Assembly: GCA_015680685.1 (NCBI GenBank) | Contig: MNCI01023453.1 | Span: 128,001-161,163 of the forward strand | Origin: Gnetum montanum | Lineage: Eukaryota; Streptophyta; Gnetopsida; Gnetales; Gnetaceae | DNA: 33,163 bases | Reading direction: 5' to 3' | Shown: positions 20,286-31,315 of the stretch, piece after piece | Numbering within the stretch: position 1 is the first letter of the stretch | How the letters are laid out: the number at the start of each line of letters is the position of its first letter | Position numbers and translations under genes: made by a program | Notes under the pieces: model-generated | Told to the model about the DNA's origin: nothing | The model's input: only the letters and a program-made list of their open reading frames with translations | The model's database searches: none

Positions 20286-22515
20286 TTTCCTAGAATGGAT
20301 TAAAGATGAAAAGATGTATTTACCTGTCTTATAAACAAATTTTCATCTTCTTTCATTAATGTTGCTAAATGCTGCAACATTCATCATTAGCTTCAGCTGA
20401 GATGGGATGAAAATATTCTTAAACATGCATACTGATTCTTTCTTACTTCTCTTGCTTCATCCTTTTTCTCTCTTTTTTTTTTTAGAAAAATTATTTTACA
20501 CCATGATGATTAAATATTCATCACATATACCTTTCTTGTAGCAAAGAAGTAAGAGTGAATTATTCATTTCTTCTCATGGCCTAAAGACCAATGATTGTAG
20601 GTTCTTAATTCATAGTTAAAGAGGATTTTATAGGTATGCTATTATAGGCCTTTCCTTACGATTAAGATGTCACACCCAAAAAATTATTCTTAGAGGATTA
20701 ATAAAAACTAAAATATTCATAGGGTATAATAAATAAAACTTAGCCTTTGTAACAAATCTTTAGGGAAATTTAATTTTTATAATAGTAATATAAACATATA
20801 AGTTAACTTGAAATGTACCATAGAAACCACTTGAAAATCCATATTAACTTATTAATGTTCACTTAGGACTTCTTACAACATAATAATAGATTTTAATAAA
20901 TATATATATAAATTTCAAAAATACAAGTCTGTTGAATGGTTAAAACATAATATCAAATACATAAAGAGAGATCTTTAATCCACAACACATTGTTTAGACA
21001 CCAATGCGTTTGCATCATTACCAATAAATTATATAGAAGTCTTCTACCTAAAATTTGCATGAAACACATGCTAAAGGGTTAGAAAACCTTCATAGAAGAG
21101 AAATTCACATTGGTACCATCTAGAATAAGCTAGAAGATGAGGCCCATGTTGCAAAACATGCTATTAAAACTAACTATAAATATTGATATAATTAAATCAT
21201 TAATCAAAAAAATAATCTTCAACTTATTTGTCAATCAAAATTATTAACCTTATCATTAATGTGATAATCTACCATTAACCCATGATTGAATCATTGGTGA
21301 TATTCCTATAAAGTTTCCAACATCAAACATTAGAATAACTATAAGATTGATACTAACTTAAGCTAGTCACTAAGAACTATTTAGTGTAATATCTCACCCA
21401 TCTAGACCAACCCTCATGTATGACATATGCATAACTATTAGGTTAGAAAATCACCATGAATATCAAGTGACCAATTATTCAATTATGTTTTGGCTAGTAG
21501 AAACCCTATAGCTACTCCAAGCCCTAACTCTCCACTATCATCCTAAATAAGATTTAATACTAACTACAACATATTGATGGATGAATTCCAAAGTTAATTA
21601 TAAAGTAATAGCTATTCTCGTATCAATTACCTTTTTGCAAATCATGTTTAATGAAATCCTATTAATATTAAATATATGAACAATCAAAAGTGATGTGTAT
21701 CAAGTATTAAATTACATTCTCTATAATGCTTTCCCATGAACTAACTAGCCAATATTAGTAGTCTAAACCTTGTTTCCTAGCTTCTTTATATGTAGAACAC
21801 ATCCATACATGCCTAAAATGTTTGCTAGCTATTATTTATTGAAGATGTCATTTCATTTAAATGTCATTGTTGTGATATAGGTTGCCATGTTTAAGGAGAT
21901 TACCATCACCACCATTGCTTGTAGGAGATAACACTCAAGAAAGATAATGCTGAAAGAAAAAGTAGAAATTGAAAAAAAAAATGATGAATTATGATATAAA
22001 AATAGCAACTAGGATTAGATCAATAAGAACAAAAGGAGTTAGTTTGATATAAGAGAAAAACATAGAATGGTAGCTTTGATGAGGGTTTAGCTATAAGAGA
22101 AAATTAATGGAAGAAAGAACATTTTCTCTACCTTGAATAATCAACAAATCTTTATCAAGAAATAATAGATTCAGATATAGAAATTACCAAGAGGTCCACT
22201 ACATTCAATCATGAGCAAGAGTAATAAGAAAGAGATGCACAATTGATTCTAAGAGGGAAAGAACGTAACTATTACCAAGAATTTATAGGCACACAAGGTA
22301 GGGCTTGGGTAATTCTAAGAATGATCATTTAACAATATAGGTTTTAAGATTAGGTCACATGCATCAACAATAATGGTCTAATGGTCAACCAACATGTTTA
22401 AGTCACCAAGATAATATTAGAATAAGCCCATATGCCAAAGAATGGATTTTAAAATAAAATAAAAAAATAACTATAATAAAATCTAAACATGTCTTTTTAG
22501 CATATTCATATAAAA
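20286..22515. other. AT-rich intergenic DNA, no gene
   Basis: No coding similarity. TGTCACACCC at about 20,670 resembles a gypsy LTR start but has no supporting context. The remainder is stop-dense AT-rich sequence. Confidence 0.5.
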
Positions 22516-22681
22516 GGATCATCACATGGAGCTACAATGCTCATCCCACTAGGAGTGGTCTTGGGAGGATTGGTAGATGAGTGAAAGTATAACTTCTTTG
22601 AGTGGCTATGCCTAGGCTTGATCACAGGTCTTCAAATTAAGAAATGAACACCTTACCATCACTTCAATTGATGGTCCCTTA
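22516..22681 (-). mobile_element. Possible tRNA-derived SINE
   Basis: Read on the minus strand, about 11-30 bases from the left end lies ATTGAAGTGATGGTAAGG (box-A-like). About 52-67 bases in lies GACCTGTGATCAAGCC (box-B-like, compare GGTTCGAATCC with decay). The spacing fits an internal RNA polymerase III promoter. The following CTAGGCATAGCCACTC and CCACTCCTAGTGGGATG have the look of a conserved SINE body. No target duplication or A-tail could be confirmed. It is not a functional tRNA. Confidence 0.35.
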
Positions 22682-24650
22682 TATTTATCATATTATTATA
22701 TTATTTCAAAATTGAATAACATAAAACTATGACTTAAATTAAATATAATAAACATTAACAAAATACTAGCAATGCATCACAACCATCCTTCTAGCCTATC
22801 CTTCACAAGAGGCTTCAAGCATTATCAAATACTAAGAAATATTAATTGTGAAAAAAATATAAAGTAATAATATTTCCAAATATATAATAAGAGCAAGATA
22901 AAAGGTCCGAGCCTTAAGAAACAAGAAACATAATAAAATATATATACTTACCAATACATGAGGGGTTACTCTAAGATACATTATACACAAACTTATAAGT
23001 AAATACACCATGATACAAGAATAATAAAATGCCAATGTAATATATATAAACAAGGAATCAAGGGTTCAAATATTAAGATGCACAACCAAAAGTATAAGCA
23101 TAAGAGAGATATTATAATATATTAGCATAAACCACTAACAAGATACAATATATTGGGAGGTGGAGGTTGTTGAAACTCCAATAATTATAATATAGGTATA
23201 CCCCAAGGTATTTAACTCAACATTGCCCACTAGAATAGAACCCATAACCTAGATCTTTTAAATTAAAATTTTCACCATTATTAAGATACAATATATTATT
23301 AACATAATATATATAAATATACCATCATGCTTAAGAATCTAAGATCCTAGGTTTAAAACACTGAGGTGTTATATGGGATGGTTAATGTTGGATGTATTTT
23401 TATAAGTTTTCTCTTACTTCTTCTTGGAGAATGTTGGTTTTAGGGTTTTCGTTTTCATGGTTAAAATTATAACATCCCCTAACTTGAGCATAGGCTAGAA
23501 AGGAATTATGCCAAAAATAAAAATAACAATAAAAATAAATTAAAATTGTAACTTAAAAAATGATATAAGATGCAAAAAAATGATAGGAAAATTATAAATA
23601 TTCAATAATATGTGCAAATGAGCAAATAAAAGAAAACATTTCATAAAAGAATGAATGGTGGCATGTGAAAAAAATAATCTAATATTTAAATTATAGTAGA
23701 AAAATATAATATAATATTAATAATGACATAGGCCGTCGTATAAAATTATCATCTAAAAACCATATCTAGACTAGTTTTACAATTACTTTTATATAATACT
23801 GTCAATGATGTTTTGGGTTCGATTTCATAGAGTTATTGTGGTAGAAATTTTTTCCTTAGAAATAATCTAAAGATGGAATATACTAATGTTTTTTGGATTA
23901 TAGAGATTATGAAGAAATTTGAAGCTTTGATTTTGTTTTACCTAATTGATTTATAATAATATGTCGAAAGGAATTACTTCATGATATATATATTTTGATA
24001 AATTATTAGATTTATTTGCATGAACAAGAATTTTACACAAATGATTTAGGTTATCCTTGAACACTAATAAATTAATGTTTTGCTTATGATCTATTTTTTC
24101 TAAATTTATTTGCTTGTTGAACTACCCAATTTTGAAATGGTTGACAAATCATTGGATATTAATGTTTTTATGGATTAGCATAATGCTTTTATTCCTTGGG
24201 AATGAATAGTGGATTTTGATCCATATTCTTTTGTTTCTTTAAATTTCCTTGCTAGATTAAAATAGAAAAATTTTCTATTATTTTTCAAAGTGTCAAAAGT
24301 AAAATTTTTGGCAACATTGACACAATTTTGAAGTTTAAAAAAATATTAAATAATGTATAACATACATGTTATTTTGTAGAGATTAATTTATGGTAGAGAA
24401 AAGAAAAAAATTAAAACTTGAGGCTAGTAATCATTGCTTTTCCTAGAAAATTACATATTATAATTTGTGAGGATTTTGCATCTATTATCATTATTAAGGC
24501 CATATTATTGGAATCTATCCTATTCTTAATAAAAAAGTTGTTCATGAGGAAAAGAAATAACAATTTTTAGAATAGTCAAATAATAGTAGTTTTTAGTAGG
24601 CACAAATAAAATCTTCTTCAACAAGTTCTTTGCATTTTACAAATTCTTTT
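22682..24650. other. AT-rich intergenic DNA, no gene
   Basis: All frames are closed except short chance frames. ATAACACCT on the minus strand near 23,377 and ATAACATCCCC on the plus strand near 23,468 resemble LTR ends only weakly. Nothing else is recognised. Confidence 0.5.
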
Positions 24651-24989
24651 AAATCTAAAGGTGCTAGTAAACTTCTATTTTTTAAAGAGAATTCATCTTT
24701 ATAAAAATATTGATGTAAATGGTTTTTACTTAGTGCAACACAAAACGAAGAAGCCTACAGATATTGATTTTAATTTTGTAATCCTAAAGGTATTTCCTTC
24801 TCTCTCTACTTCTACTATTGTTATAAATGTTTTTTATCAGATAATGCTTTTTCACCTTTTAGTTATATCAATTGTGAAACAAATACTAAGATTGAAAGAT
24901 CAAGGATAGTGGCCTCCTCTGCCATATCTCAATGTTGGTTTTAGCATGAAATATTCATAGCATTTTTTATAGGTTCCTAGCAAATATTA

Positions 24990-25720
24990 CTAAGGAGTAT
25001 CTTTCAAATCAACATTTATCACCAAATTTTTTTCTTCAAGATATTAAGATTTGAGTGTATGATATTAGTTTTGTTAGTAAATGCATTTTAAAATAATGTA
25101 TTATTTTCTCTATGGCTTATGAACTTAAAAGAGAAGGTATTTCTATTCTAGTTAATAAAAATTGGATTGAAGAAGTTCTAAGTTCTGATTTTGATACCCT
25201 CACAAGAGTTATTTGGATTATTTTCCATAATAAAAAAGAATACTTTAGACTTTGCAATATTTATGCTCCTAATAGATTATTATTTTAATCATAGGTTTGA
25301 AAATATTTTCTATTTTTTCTAAAGTTCCTTGGACTATTGGAGGAAATTTTAATATGGTTGAAAGTCATTTAGATGAACTTAGTGCTCTTCTTCCTAATAT
25401 ATATTCTCTAGAAAAAGAAGATCATAATTTTTTTTAAAATTTTTTTTTTCTAATGTTATATGTTTATTCCCATATCATTGAAAAGAAAAGTATTATAGTA
25501 AAGAAATGATAGAATTTATTGTTAGCTTGATAGATTTTACATCACTAATGTTTTCTTTTGGAAGATTAGCCTACAACGAAAGTAAAAGTGTATACATAGG
25601 CTACTTTTTAAGATCATTTTCATATTGGTATTTTTCTTTTTAGAATTAATTATTCCTCCTTTAGAAAGCACAAGCTCTTTCATCTAAATCCTAATATGTT
25701 AAAGGATCAAGTGTAAAATA
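24990..25720 (+). pseudogene. LINE endonuclease (EEP family), broken
   Basis: Recognised blocks in order are KREGISILVNKNW (about 25,125-25,165), LCNIYAPN (about 25,250-25,275), VPWTIGGNFNMVESHLDE (about 25,325-25,375), and KDHFHIGIF (about 25,608-25,632). These match the family's G.G..ILIN, NIYAP., ILGGDFN.V and SDHFPI blocks. The catalytic Asp of GGDFN is Asn, while the terminal His of the DH motif is kept. Stops fall after the NIYAPN block, after GGNFN and before DH. The enzyme nicks target DNA to prime reverse transcription; this copy is inactive. Confidence 0.8.
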
Positions 25721-25737
25721 TATTTTGAAGTCTTTAT

Positions 25738-25757
25738 AATATATATATATATATATA
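25738..25757. repeat. (AT)n microsatellite
   Basis: About ten AT dinucleotides within the LINE body, between the endonuclease and RT parts. Confidence 0.85.
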
Positions 25758-25899
25758 ATCTATTTGTGATATGGTTGGATTAACTAATGACAACAAACTA
25801 CTTGTAGAGTAAAACATTATGGTAGATGATTTGGAAAGAAATTTGCTAAGAAGATTTTATAGATTCTATTAGGCAAATGCAAATTCTTTTAGATTATAA

Positions 25900-26998
25900 T
25901 TCCTTTGATTTTGAAACTCAAAAAGCCTTGGCTAAAGGTCATTATGCCAAATAATATTAAGATGCTTTTGAAGCTAAAAGTGATAATACTAAAATTTGCA
26001 TGAGTTAGCTAAAAGTTGAAGATGAACCCTATAAGAAATTTTTTAAATTTGTAAAAGAATAGGGTCAAGTACCTAAACTAGAATTACTTTATATAAATGA
26101 TTCCAAAATTATATATTCTAATATTGTTAACAATTTTTTTAGCAAATCATATTTCTTATATTTTTTTAAAGGTTTAACAAAGAATCCTTACATGCCTATA
26201 ATATGCATATTTATCATCTAATAATAAAGGTGCATCAAAGTGTTCTTGAAGAATAAATTATAGTATAAGAAATCAAAGCAATGACCTTTAAATTAGTAGA
26301 TTGTAAACCTCTAGGTTTTAATGATTTTTAAATTGTATTTTTTAAGAAGCATTGGGATATCTTTGGAGATGATCTCTTTCATGTTTTCTATGAAGACATT
26401 AATAAAGTTTATCTTAGTAAAAATGTTAATAAATCATGTGATTTATCTTTTTCCTTTAACATATTAGTAATTAGAGACTTATTTCTCTTCTTAACAATAC
26501 TTATAATATTTTAGCTAAATGTATGTTTTGCTGAATTGAAAAAACTATTGAGGATATCTTCATAACTAAGAAGATTGGTTTTGTTAAAGATAGATATATC
26601 TTAAATAATATTATTACATCTTGGGAGTGAATGCAGTGGGATTTTGATACTAACCAAAACATTGCTTTTATAAGTTAGATTATGCTAAAGCTTATGATAG
26701 GATTGAATAGAATTTCATTATTTTGCATCTCTTAAATTAGAATTTGATGATTATTTTATTTGTTTTGTTCATATCATGCTCACTAACGCTAATGCTCAAT
26801 TTTATACTAATTTCGGATTGAGTTCCTTCTTTTCTCTTCAATGGTTAGTTCATCAAGGTTGTCCTCTAGTCCTCTATTTTTTTTAATTATTGCTAGAACT
26901 TTATTTTACATAATCTACATTATGATCTACAAAGGAATATCATTAAAATGATTTCAATTGATGATCAAGGTACATAATTTCTTAACATGCACTTTGTA
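25900..26998 (+). pseudogene. LINE reverse transcriptase, 5' two-thirds, broken
   Basis: Blocks in order are IKAMTFKLVDCKPLGFNDF, VFFKKHWDIFGDDLF (about 26,335-26,380), ISLLNNTYNILAK in another frame (about 26,480-26,520), KKIGFVKDRYILNN (about 26,568-26,610), KLDYAKAYDRIE (about 26,670-26,706), and WLVHQGCPL (about 26,840). These match the L1 RT order up to RGLRQGCPLSP. The sequence then gives ISIDDQGT-stop-FLNMHFV and ends where the F-V/A-DD catalytic box should start. At least eight stops and several frame changes are present. It is the complementary half, by domain, of the minus-strand LINE piece at 13.5-14.4 kb. Confidence 0.85.
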
Positions 26999-27006
26999 GG
27001 TTGGTG

Positions 27007-27059
27007 GGACGTGATATCGCATGGGCCTTGATATCGCGTCGTCCCCCGCGATATCGCGG
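27007..27059. promoter_or_regulatory. GC-rich GATATCGC cluster with 14-bp palindrome
   Basis: GATATCGC occurs at 27,013, 27,030 and 27,050. The last is inside the perfect palindrome CCGCGATATCGCGG (27,046-27,059). GGGACG and CGTCCC flank the first two copies as an inverted pair. The cluster lies 15-60 bp upstream of the TATA box, where LTR enhancer elements sit. It is CpG-rich in a CpG-poor window. The binding factor is unknown. Confidence 0.6.
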
Positions 27060-27073
27060 TGCACCTCCAAGTC

Positions 27074-27081
27074 TATAAATA
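27074..27081 (+). promoter_or_regulatory. LTR TATA box
   Basis: TATAAATA in the context GTCTATAAATAAGAGGCG. Transcription would start about 30 bp downstream (near 27,105-27,115), producing gypsy RNA with the gag frame about 0.8 kb further on. Confidence 0.6.
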
Positions 27082-27799
27082 AGAGGCGACTCTCCCTTGT
27101 TTCTCATCCTAGGCTTATACCATAGCGAAACTTTGGCATTTTTACCTCTCCAAAGATAGATTAATTTCCATGTGCCTGCAATAGGAACTCCAAAGTGAAC
27201 GAATCTCTATTTGAGCAAATATTGTACCTGAACTCAAGTTTGTGTACAACAATAAAGAAGAACTTCTTGAATAAACCTTGCAGTGCATGGGATAGGCTAA
27301 TTAGCATTTTATTTACTATTATTTATTATTCATCATTTAAATGCTTTATTAGTCATTAATTTTTCTAAACCCTTCTCTCCTAGTTAAGTGCCTTAGTACG
27401 ACTGCTTGGAGCACGTGCATTGCACTTAGTGATCCCATCAACCACTAGCGTTTGGTAACCAAGGTTGCATTGGTTTAGGGTGTGAACGGTAAGTGGGAAC
27501 GGATGCTGATGCTAGGTTAATTAAGGCTTAGTTAGTTAGTTAAATTTAGTCAATTAGTCTCTTCACCTTTCACCTCTTAGCATAGGAGATAAAATAGAAA
27601 ATACATAAAAATCATATACCTCAGACTTACTTAACCATACAACCGTGACAAATACAAGTAAGTCTGGGAAGACAACGAATGATTAACCCTAAGTGTTCCA
27701 TGATGTGTGTATGCACTTAGTCTACAGAGTTTGACCAGATCACACGTGCTATGCTCATATTCGTATGGTTGAGTGTAGGGGTACCTCGCCACTTATCAT

Positions 27800-27817
27800 T
27801 AGCACCATTGTCGGGGA
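27800..27817 (+). other. Primer binding site, tRNA-Asp type, four transitions
   Basis: TAGCACCATTGTCGGGGA compares with the Athila-type site TGGCGCCGTTGCCGGGGA. The four differences are three G-to-A and one C-to-T. Three of the four lie at CpG or CNG sites of the ancestral site, as expected of decay from methylated cytosines. Confidence 0.7.
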
Positions 27818-27943
27818 CTAAGTGTTTGTGCACTAAGTAGAACATAGGAAATCACTCACATTGTTGGGAGCTTAAACGAACCCTTAGGGTTAATTAAACG
27901 AAAAATTATATAACGGTTAAAAAACACACCAAATAAAATAACA

Positions 27944-30380
27944 ATGTCTTCTTCTAACAAAAGCAATTTACCACTTAGGGATCATACAAGAAATAGTTGA
28001 CAGTCTAAAACACATAACCAAAATCTGCCAATTCCTCAACAATACCGAGTGGCATATACCCATCCTGATGAGCATATACCAGATTTTACTTTTATCCTCC
28101 ATTAGGACGAATAGCTATGTTGGAAAGATTTGCAACGTAACATAGTGTTACCCCTAGATCGTGCAGTCCCTGACATGCTCCTTCGTGCTCTGGCACAAAT
28201 AAGCATGACGAAATTATATGCTGAATATGTTGTGGAAGACTTTCACATGAAGGATTATCATCCCACAGAAGAAAAACATATAAGGGACTCACAACAGGAG
28301 AGCCACCATACATTGTTGAAGGGAAAAGGGATCCTTCACATCCTAAGTGAAGTTGGAGATGGTGAACCACTCATAACAGGTTCTTCATCAAATGATGTTC
28401 CCCATCCTAACAATAGTGAGGAGGTGGGGTATCATAACCTATGCTCCATGATACAAAACCCTAGATTTGATCCTTGTGAACGCCAACTATTCACTGAGGG
28501 AACAACAACACATGACAAGGATGGGCACTTGGATTATCATCATGATGAGGACATCGCCATAGAAGAGAAGGTAAGAAACATCATCATGGCGATGGTTTTC
28601 CTTCTTCTTCTCCTTCATCACACCATTCACCCTCTCCTTCCACACCTGGGCACAGCCATCAAGAGCATAACAGTGAGGATAGAGGTAGGTAAAATGAGAA
28701 ACCTCAATGAGAGAGTCGAGAGCAAGGACAAGGGCATGAATGAAGGGAAAGTAGGAAACAACATAGACATCATAGATGTCATGAAAGAGATGATCATGTA
28801 GAGCCACGACTTGCAACCTGGAGTATGCTAGATATAACGAAGGCAATGAAAATACCAATAAGGCATCACAAAGATAGCCAGATCAAGTGCTTAGACATGA
28901 ATAATATCCCATGTTTGGGGGGGGGGATACAACGCAGATCCAAAAATCATTTATAGGAATTCCATGATGCCTACACCTTGCAAAACATAGAGAACGAGTG
29001 GTAGAAACTAAATTTATTTCCCAAGACACTCATCAAGGAAGTAGAGAGTTGGTACTGGTCTTTAGAACCGGAAACCATTAGGAGATGGAGTACGATGTTA
29101 GAATTATTTAATGATAAATATCAAACATACTCCAGAGTGTCTAACTTGCATAAGCATATCCAAGGATGGAAGCAAGGTAATCATAAACCCTTGGATGCTA
29201 CCATGGGCTGATACTATGCATTGTTACATTATTGCCCGGGCCATGGTTATGCACAGCAGGATCAAATCCACCACATCGTAGATGGGCTAAGACATGAGAC
29301 TAGGAGAACCCTTGGGACTTATGCCCAAGGGAAACTATCAGAACTTAGATCCCATGAAATTCATTGATTGTTGGAGCAAGTAGCCAAAGAAGAAGGGGAT
29401 CTACGAAAAAGAGAGAGCAAAGAGGAATATAACCATGATCCTTCCCTTGGAAGGAAGGGAGTGAGATTTTGTGATGAGGAGGATGAGTCATCACTCGAAG
29501 AGTTGGTGAATAGAAAAACCTTGCTGATTCAAAAGCTAACAACAGAAGTATCACCTAAGGTGGATCAATTGTTGGATTCCTTAGACTCTAGACTTGAAAC
29601 TATCCTGAAAATCGTAGAGGAGTCTAAGGAGGAAAAAAGTAGTGACAAAGATAAGAAAAAGTAGAGAGATTCAGGCCTTGCACATAACAAGGGTAAGGGA
29701 AAAATTACTACCGCCGATGAGGTTGTGGATTCTGACACAGAAAATGATGGTGGATATGAGATCTACCAATATGACTATCCTAAAGGATGTTGTCCAATAA
29801 TCTCACATCTGCAAGAGTCTGGGGTGTATGTACTCAACCCAAGACTTAACCAATGGCAAGCACCCCAAAGGTTACCTTATCCCCAAGGTAACCCAAGACA
29901 GTTGCATAAGCCATTAAAATACTATCCAAGTGGAACTCCACCACAACCCATTGGGCAACATCAGTAGTGGCAATACCCACAATCATGGGGGATGTCACCG
30001 TCGAGACAAAAATACCCTTACTGGCAACCCGATCCTTATGGCTATTATGTGTAGCAGCCGGTTTCTCCAAGTGATTCTATGGATCACACAACTCCACAAT
30101 GTCACTACCAAGTTCGGGAGTACTTTAGAAGGACTCCTTCTCCTCCAGGAGATGCTCCACATCTATACCATCCTCCAAATCTATCTGCCACTCTTCCACC
30201 AGTAGTTCCACTACCACCTGCTCCAACAATGCAAGGGGAACTCCCCATTCAACCGCAGCAATGTAACGCTACAAGAGCTGTAAATATTCAACCTATTGCT
30301 GGTTCTAAAAACCATAAGAAGAGAAGGCCTTTCTTCAGAACAAAAAGCCCAGACAAGCTCTCACAACTACAAGCGATTGA
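27944..30380 (+). pseudogene. Gypsy gag, broken
   Basis: ATG at 27,944 (MSSSNKSNLPLRDHTRN, then a stop) lies about 125 bp after the primer site. The first part stays in this frame to about 28,550, with blocks such as PLDRAVPDMLLRALAQ. The true frame then switches by one. The later frame carries a Ser/Pro/His-rich linker, then the retrotransposon gag core at about 29,005-29,330: LFPKTLIKEVESWYWSLEPE, RRWSTMLELFNDKYQTYSRV, then YAQQDQIHHIVDGL. A charged coiled-coil-like stretch (LLDSLDSRLETILKIVEE) and a Pro/Gln/Tyr-rich tail follow. Stops at about 28,690-28,730, 28,960, 29,002, 29,204, 29,365, 29,662, 29,965 and 30,052 break it. No zinc knuckle was seen. Gag forms the particle. Confidence 0.85.
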
Positions 30381-30915
30381 GTCTGTGCATGCACCTCCAA
30401 AAAATAAAACTTTGGAGCTCCCTTCAGTCCAACAACAGAGCTTCACGCATATGGTTATGTTAACACATAAAGTAACTGAATGGATCAAGGTAGGCCACCT
30501 TCCCAGGAAACTATTTGACCCTGGAAGTCCCTTAATCTATCTACAAGTCACTAGGAACAAACCTCATAAGGCTCTTCTTGACTCAGGTTTCGGAGTCAAC
30601 TTAATCTCACGAGAAATGCATCAAGCTTGGAACCTATCCCAACTCAAGAAGAGAAACATTCAACTAGAGCTGGCTAACCAGTCCATCACCATTCCCTTGG
30701 GATTGGTGGAGGACATTATTACCACTATGTGTGGTTGGTCATACCCAGCTGATTTCCTGGTGATAGAAGTTAATAGTAACAATGGGGGCTTCCCAATTAT
30801 AATGGGAAGGGCATGGCTAAATACAGTAGACGCATGCCTAGGGATCTGTGATCTTTTCATGAAGATATCTAAGGTAAACATTTATGGAAAGATCGAGAAG
30901 AAGAAAGTTTCATGA
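30381..30915 (+). pseudogene. Gypsy retropepsin-type protease, intact catalytic triad
   Basis: In the same frame as gag and open for this whole stretch. KALLDSGFGVNLIS holds the catalytic Asp-Ser-Gly (30,580-30,588), compared with the family's ALLDSGASVNLI. Then come ITIPLGLVEDIITTM, YPADFLVIEV and FPIIMGRAWLNTVDA, which match PLG.VEDV, FPVDF.VLD and IPIILGRPFLATA.A of Athila/Tat-type elements. A stop follows at 30,913. The domain is the best-kept coding part in the window, but it depends on an interrupted upstream gag for translation. Its role is maturation of the gag-pol polyprotein. Confidence 0.85.
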
Positions 30916-31158
30916 ATCACATACAGTGACTCAAAGTGTGATGACATGGAAGAATGCTTAGCATCTCTTCCATGCAATTGGTGTGCCCAAGAAACACAAA
31001 TACAAAGGTGCCTGTATGTAGCAACCACACAAGTAGTAGACACCCCGTGGTTGATAGCTAATCGAAAGAGCAACCGACCAACATGTATGGAAAAAACTGG
31101 GGGAACAACTCATGCTAACAACGAAGGCATAGACACATTGGAATATGAGCATCGTTGA
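30916..31158 (+). pseudogene. Region after protease, same frame, unknown
   Basis: The gag-protease frame reopens after the 30,913 stop with DDMEECLASLPCNWCAQ and TTQVVDTPWLIA, ending EYEHR-stop at 31,156-31,158. In related elements a variable linker precedes RT, and this may be that linker. No RT block follows: the next 100 bp read into low-complexity T-rich DNA. Cys-rich but not a zinc knuckle. Confidence 0.45.
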
Positions 31159-31315
31159 CTTCCACCCCTTAATCTAAAAACGTCAATTGGGAGAAGCTGG
31201 ACACTTCTAAGAAATTCAAACAGGTGCTCATTATTTTTAATCTTTCCCTTTCCATTCAGTCATGGGGGAGATGGCCACCTATGCTGATCATTGGAGGCCC
31301 TCAGTTCTTTTTAGA

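Larger units (their letters stand above)
24980..26998 (+). mobile_element. LINE (plant L1-type) retrotransposon, degraded and interrupted
   Basis: Plus-strand order is apurinic-type endonuclease, then non-LTR RT, as in plant L1 elements. The recognisable protein ends near 26,998 at a MHFV stretch, where the active-site box normally follows. There the sequence changes to the GC-rich gypsy LTR. The 3' half of RT, the Cys-His end domain and any poly-A tail are not seen in the window. An 82-codon open frame upstream (24,661-24,909) may belong to it but is not recognisable. Confidence 0.85.
26995..27798 (+). repeat. Gypsy 5' LTR, about 0.8 kb
   Basis: The right end CTTATCA lies two bases before the primer site. 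The left end is TGTAGG at 26,995 or TGGTGG at 27,002, where LINE coding similarity stops. It contains a GC-rich GATATCGC cluster, a TATA box and about 700 bp of transcribed leader-like sequence. The 3' partner is absent, so the boundaries are inferred. Confidence 0.6.

Noticed and set aside
16506-20680. TGTAACACCC (minus, 16,515) and TGTCACACCC (plus, 20,670) as ends of one gypsy element
   Set aside because: They face outward, lack a primer site and polypurine tract beside them, and the sequences behind them do not match each other.
22516-22681. Functional tRNA gene
   Set aside because: No complete cloverleaf can be drawn and the box-B-like sequence lacks the GGTTCGA core; a SINE relic is the more likely reading.
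23370-23480. ATAACACCT and ATAACATCCCC as LTR termini
   Set aside because: Only 8-10 bp similarity to generic LTR starts, no TG start and no paired copy.
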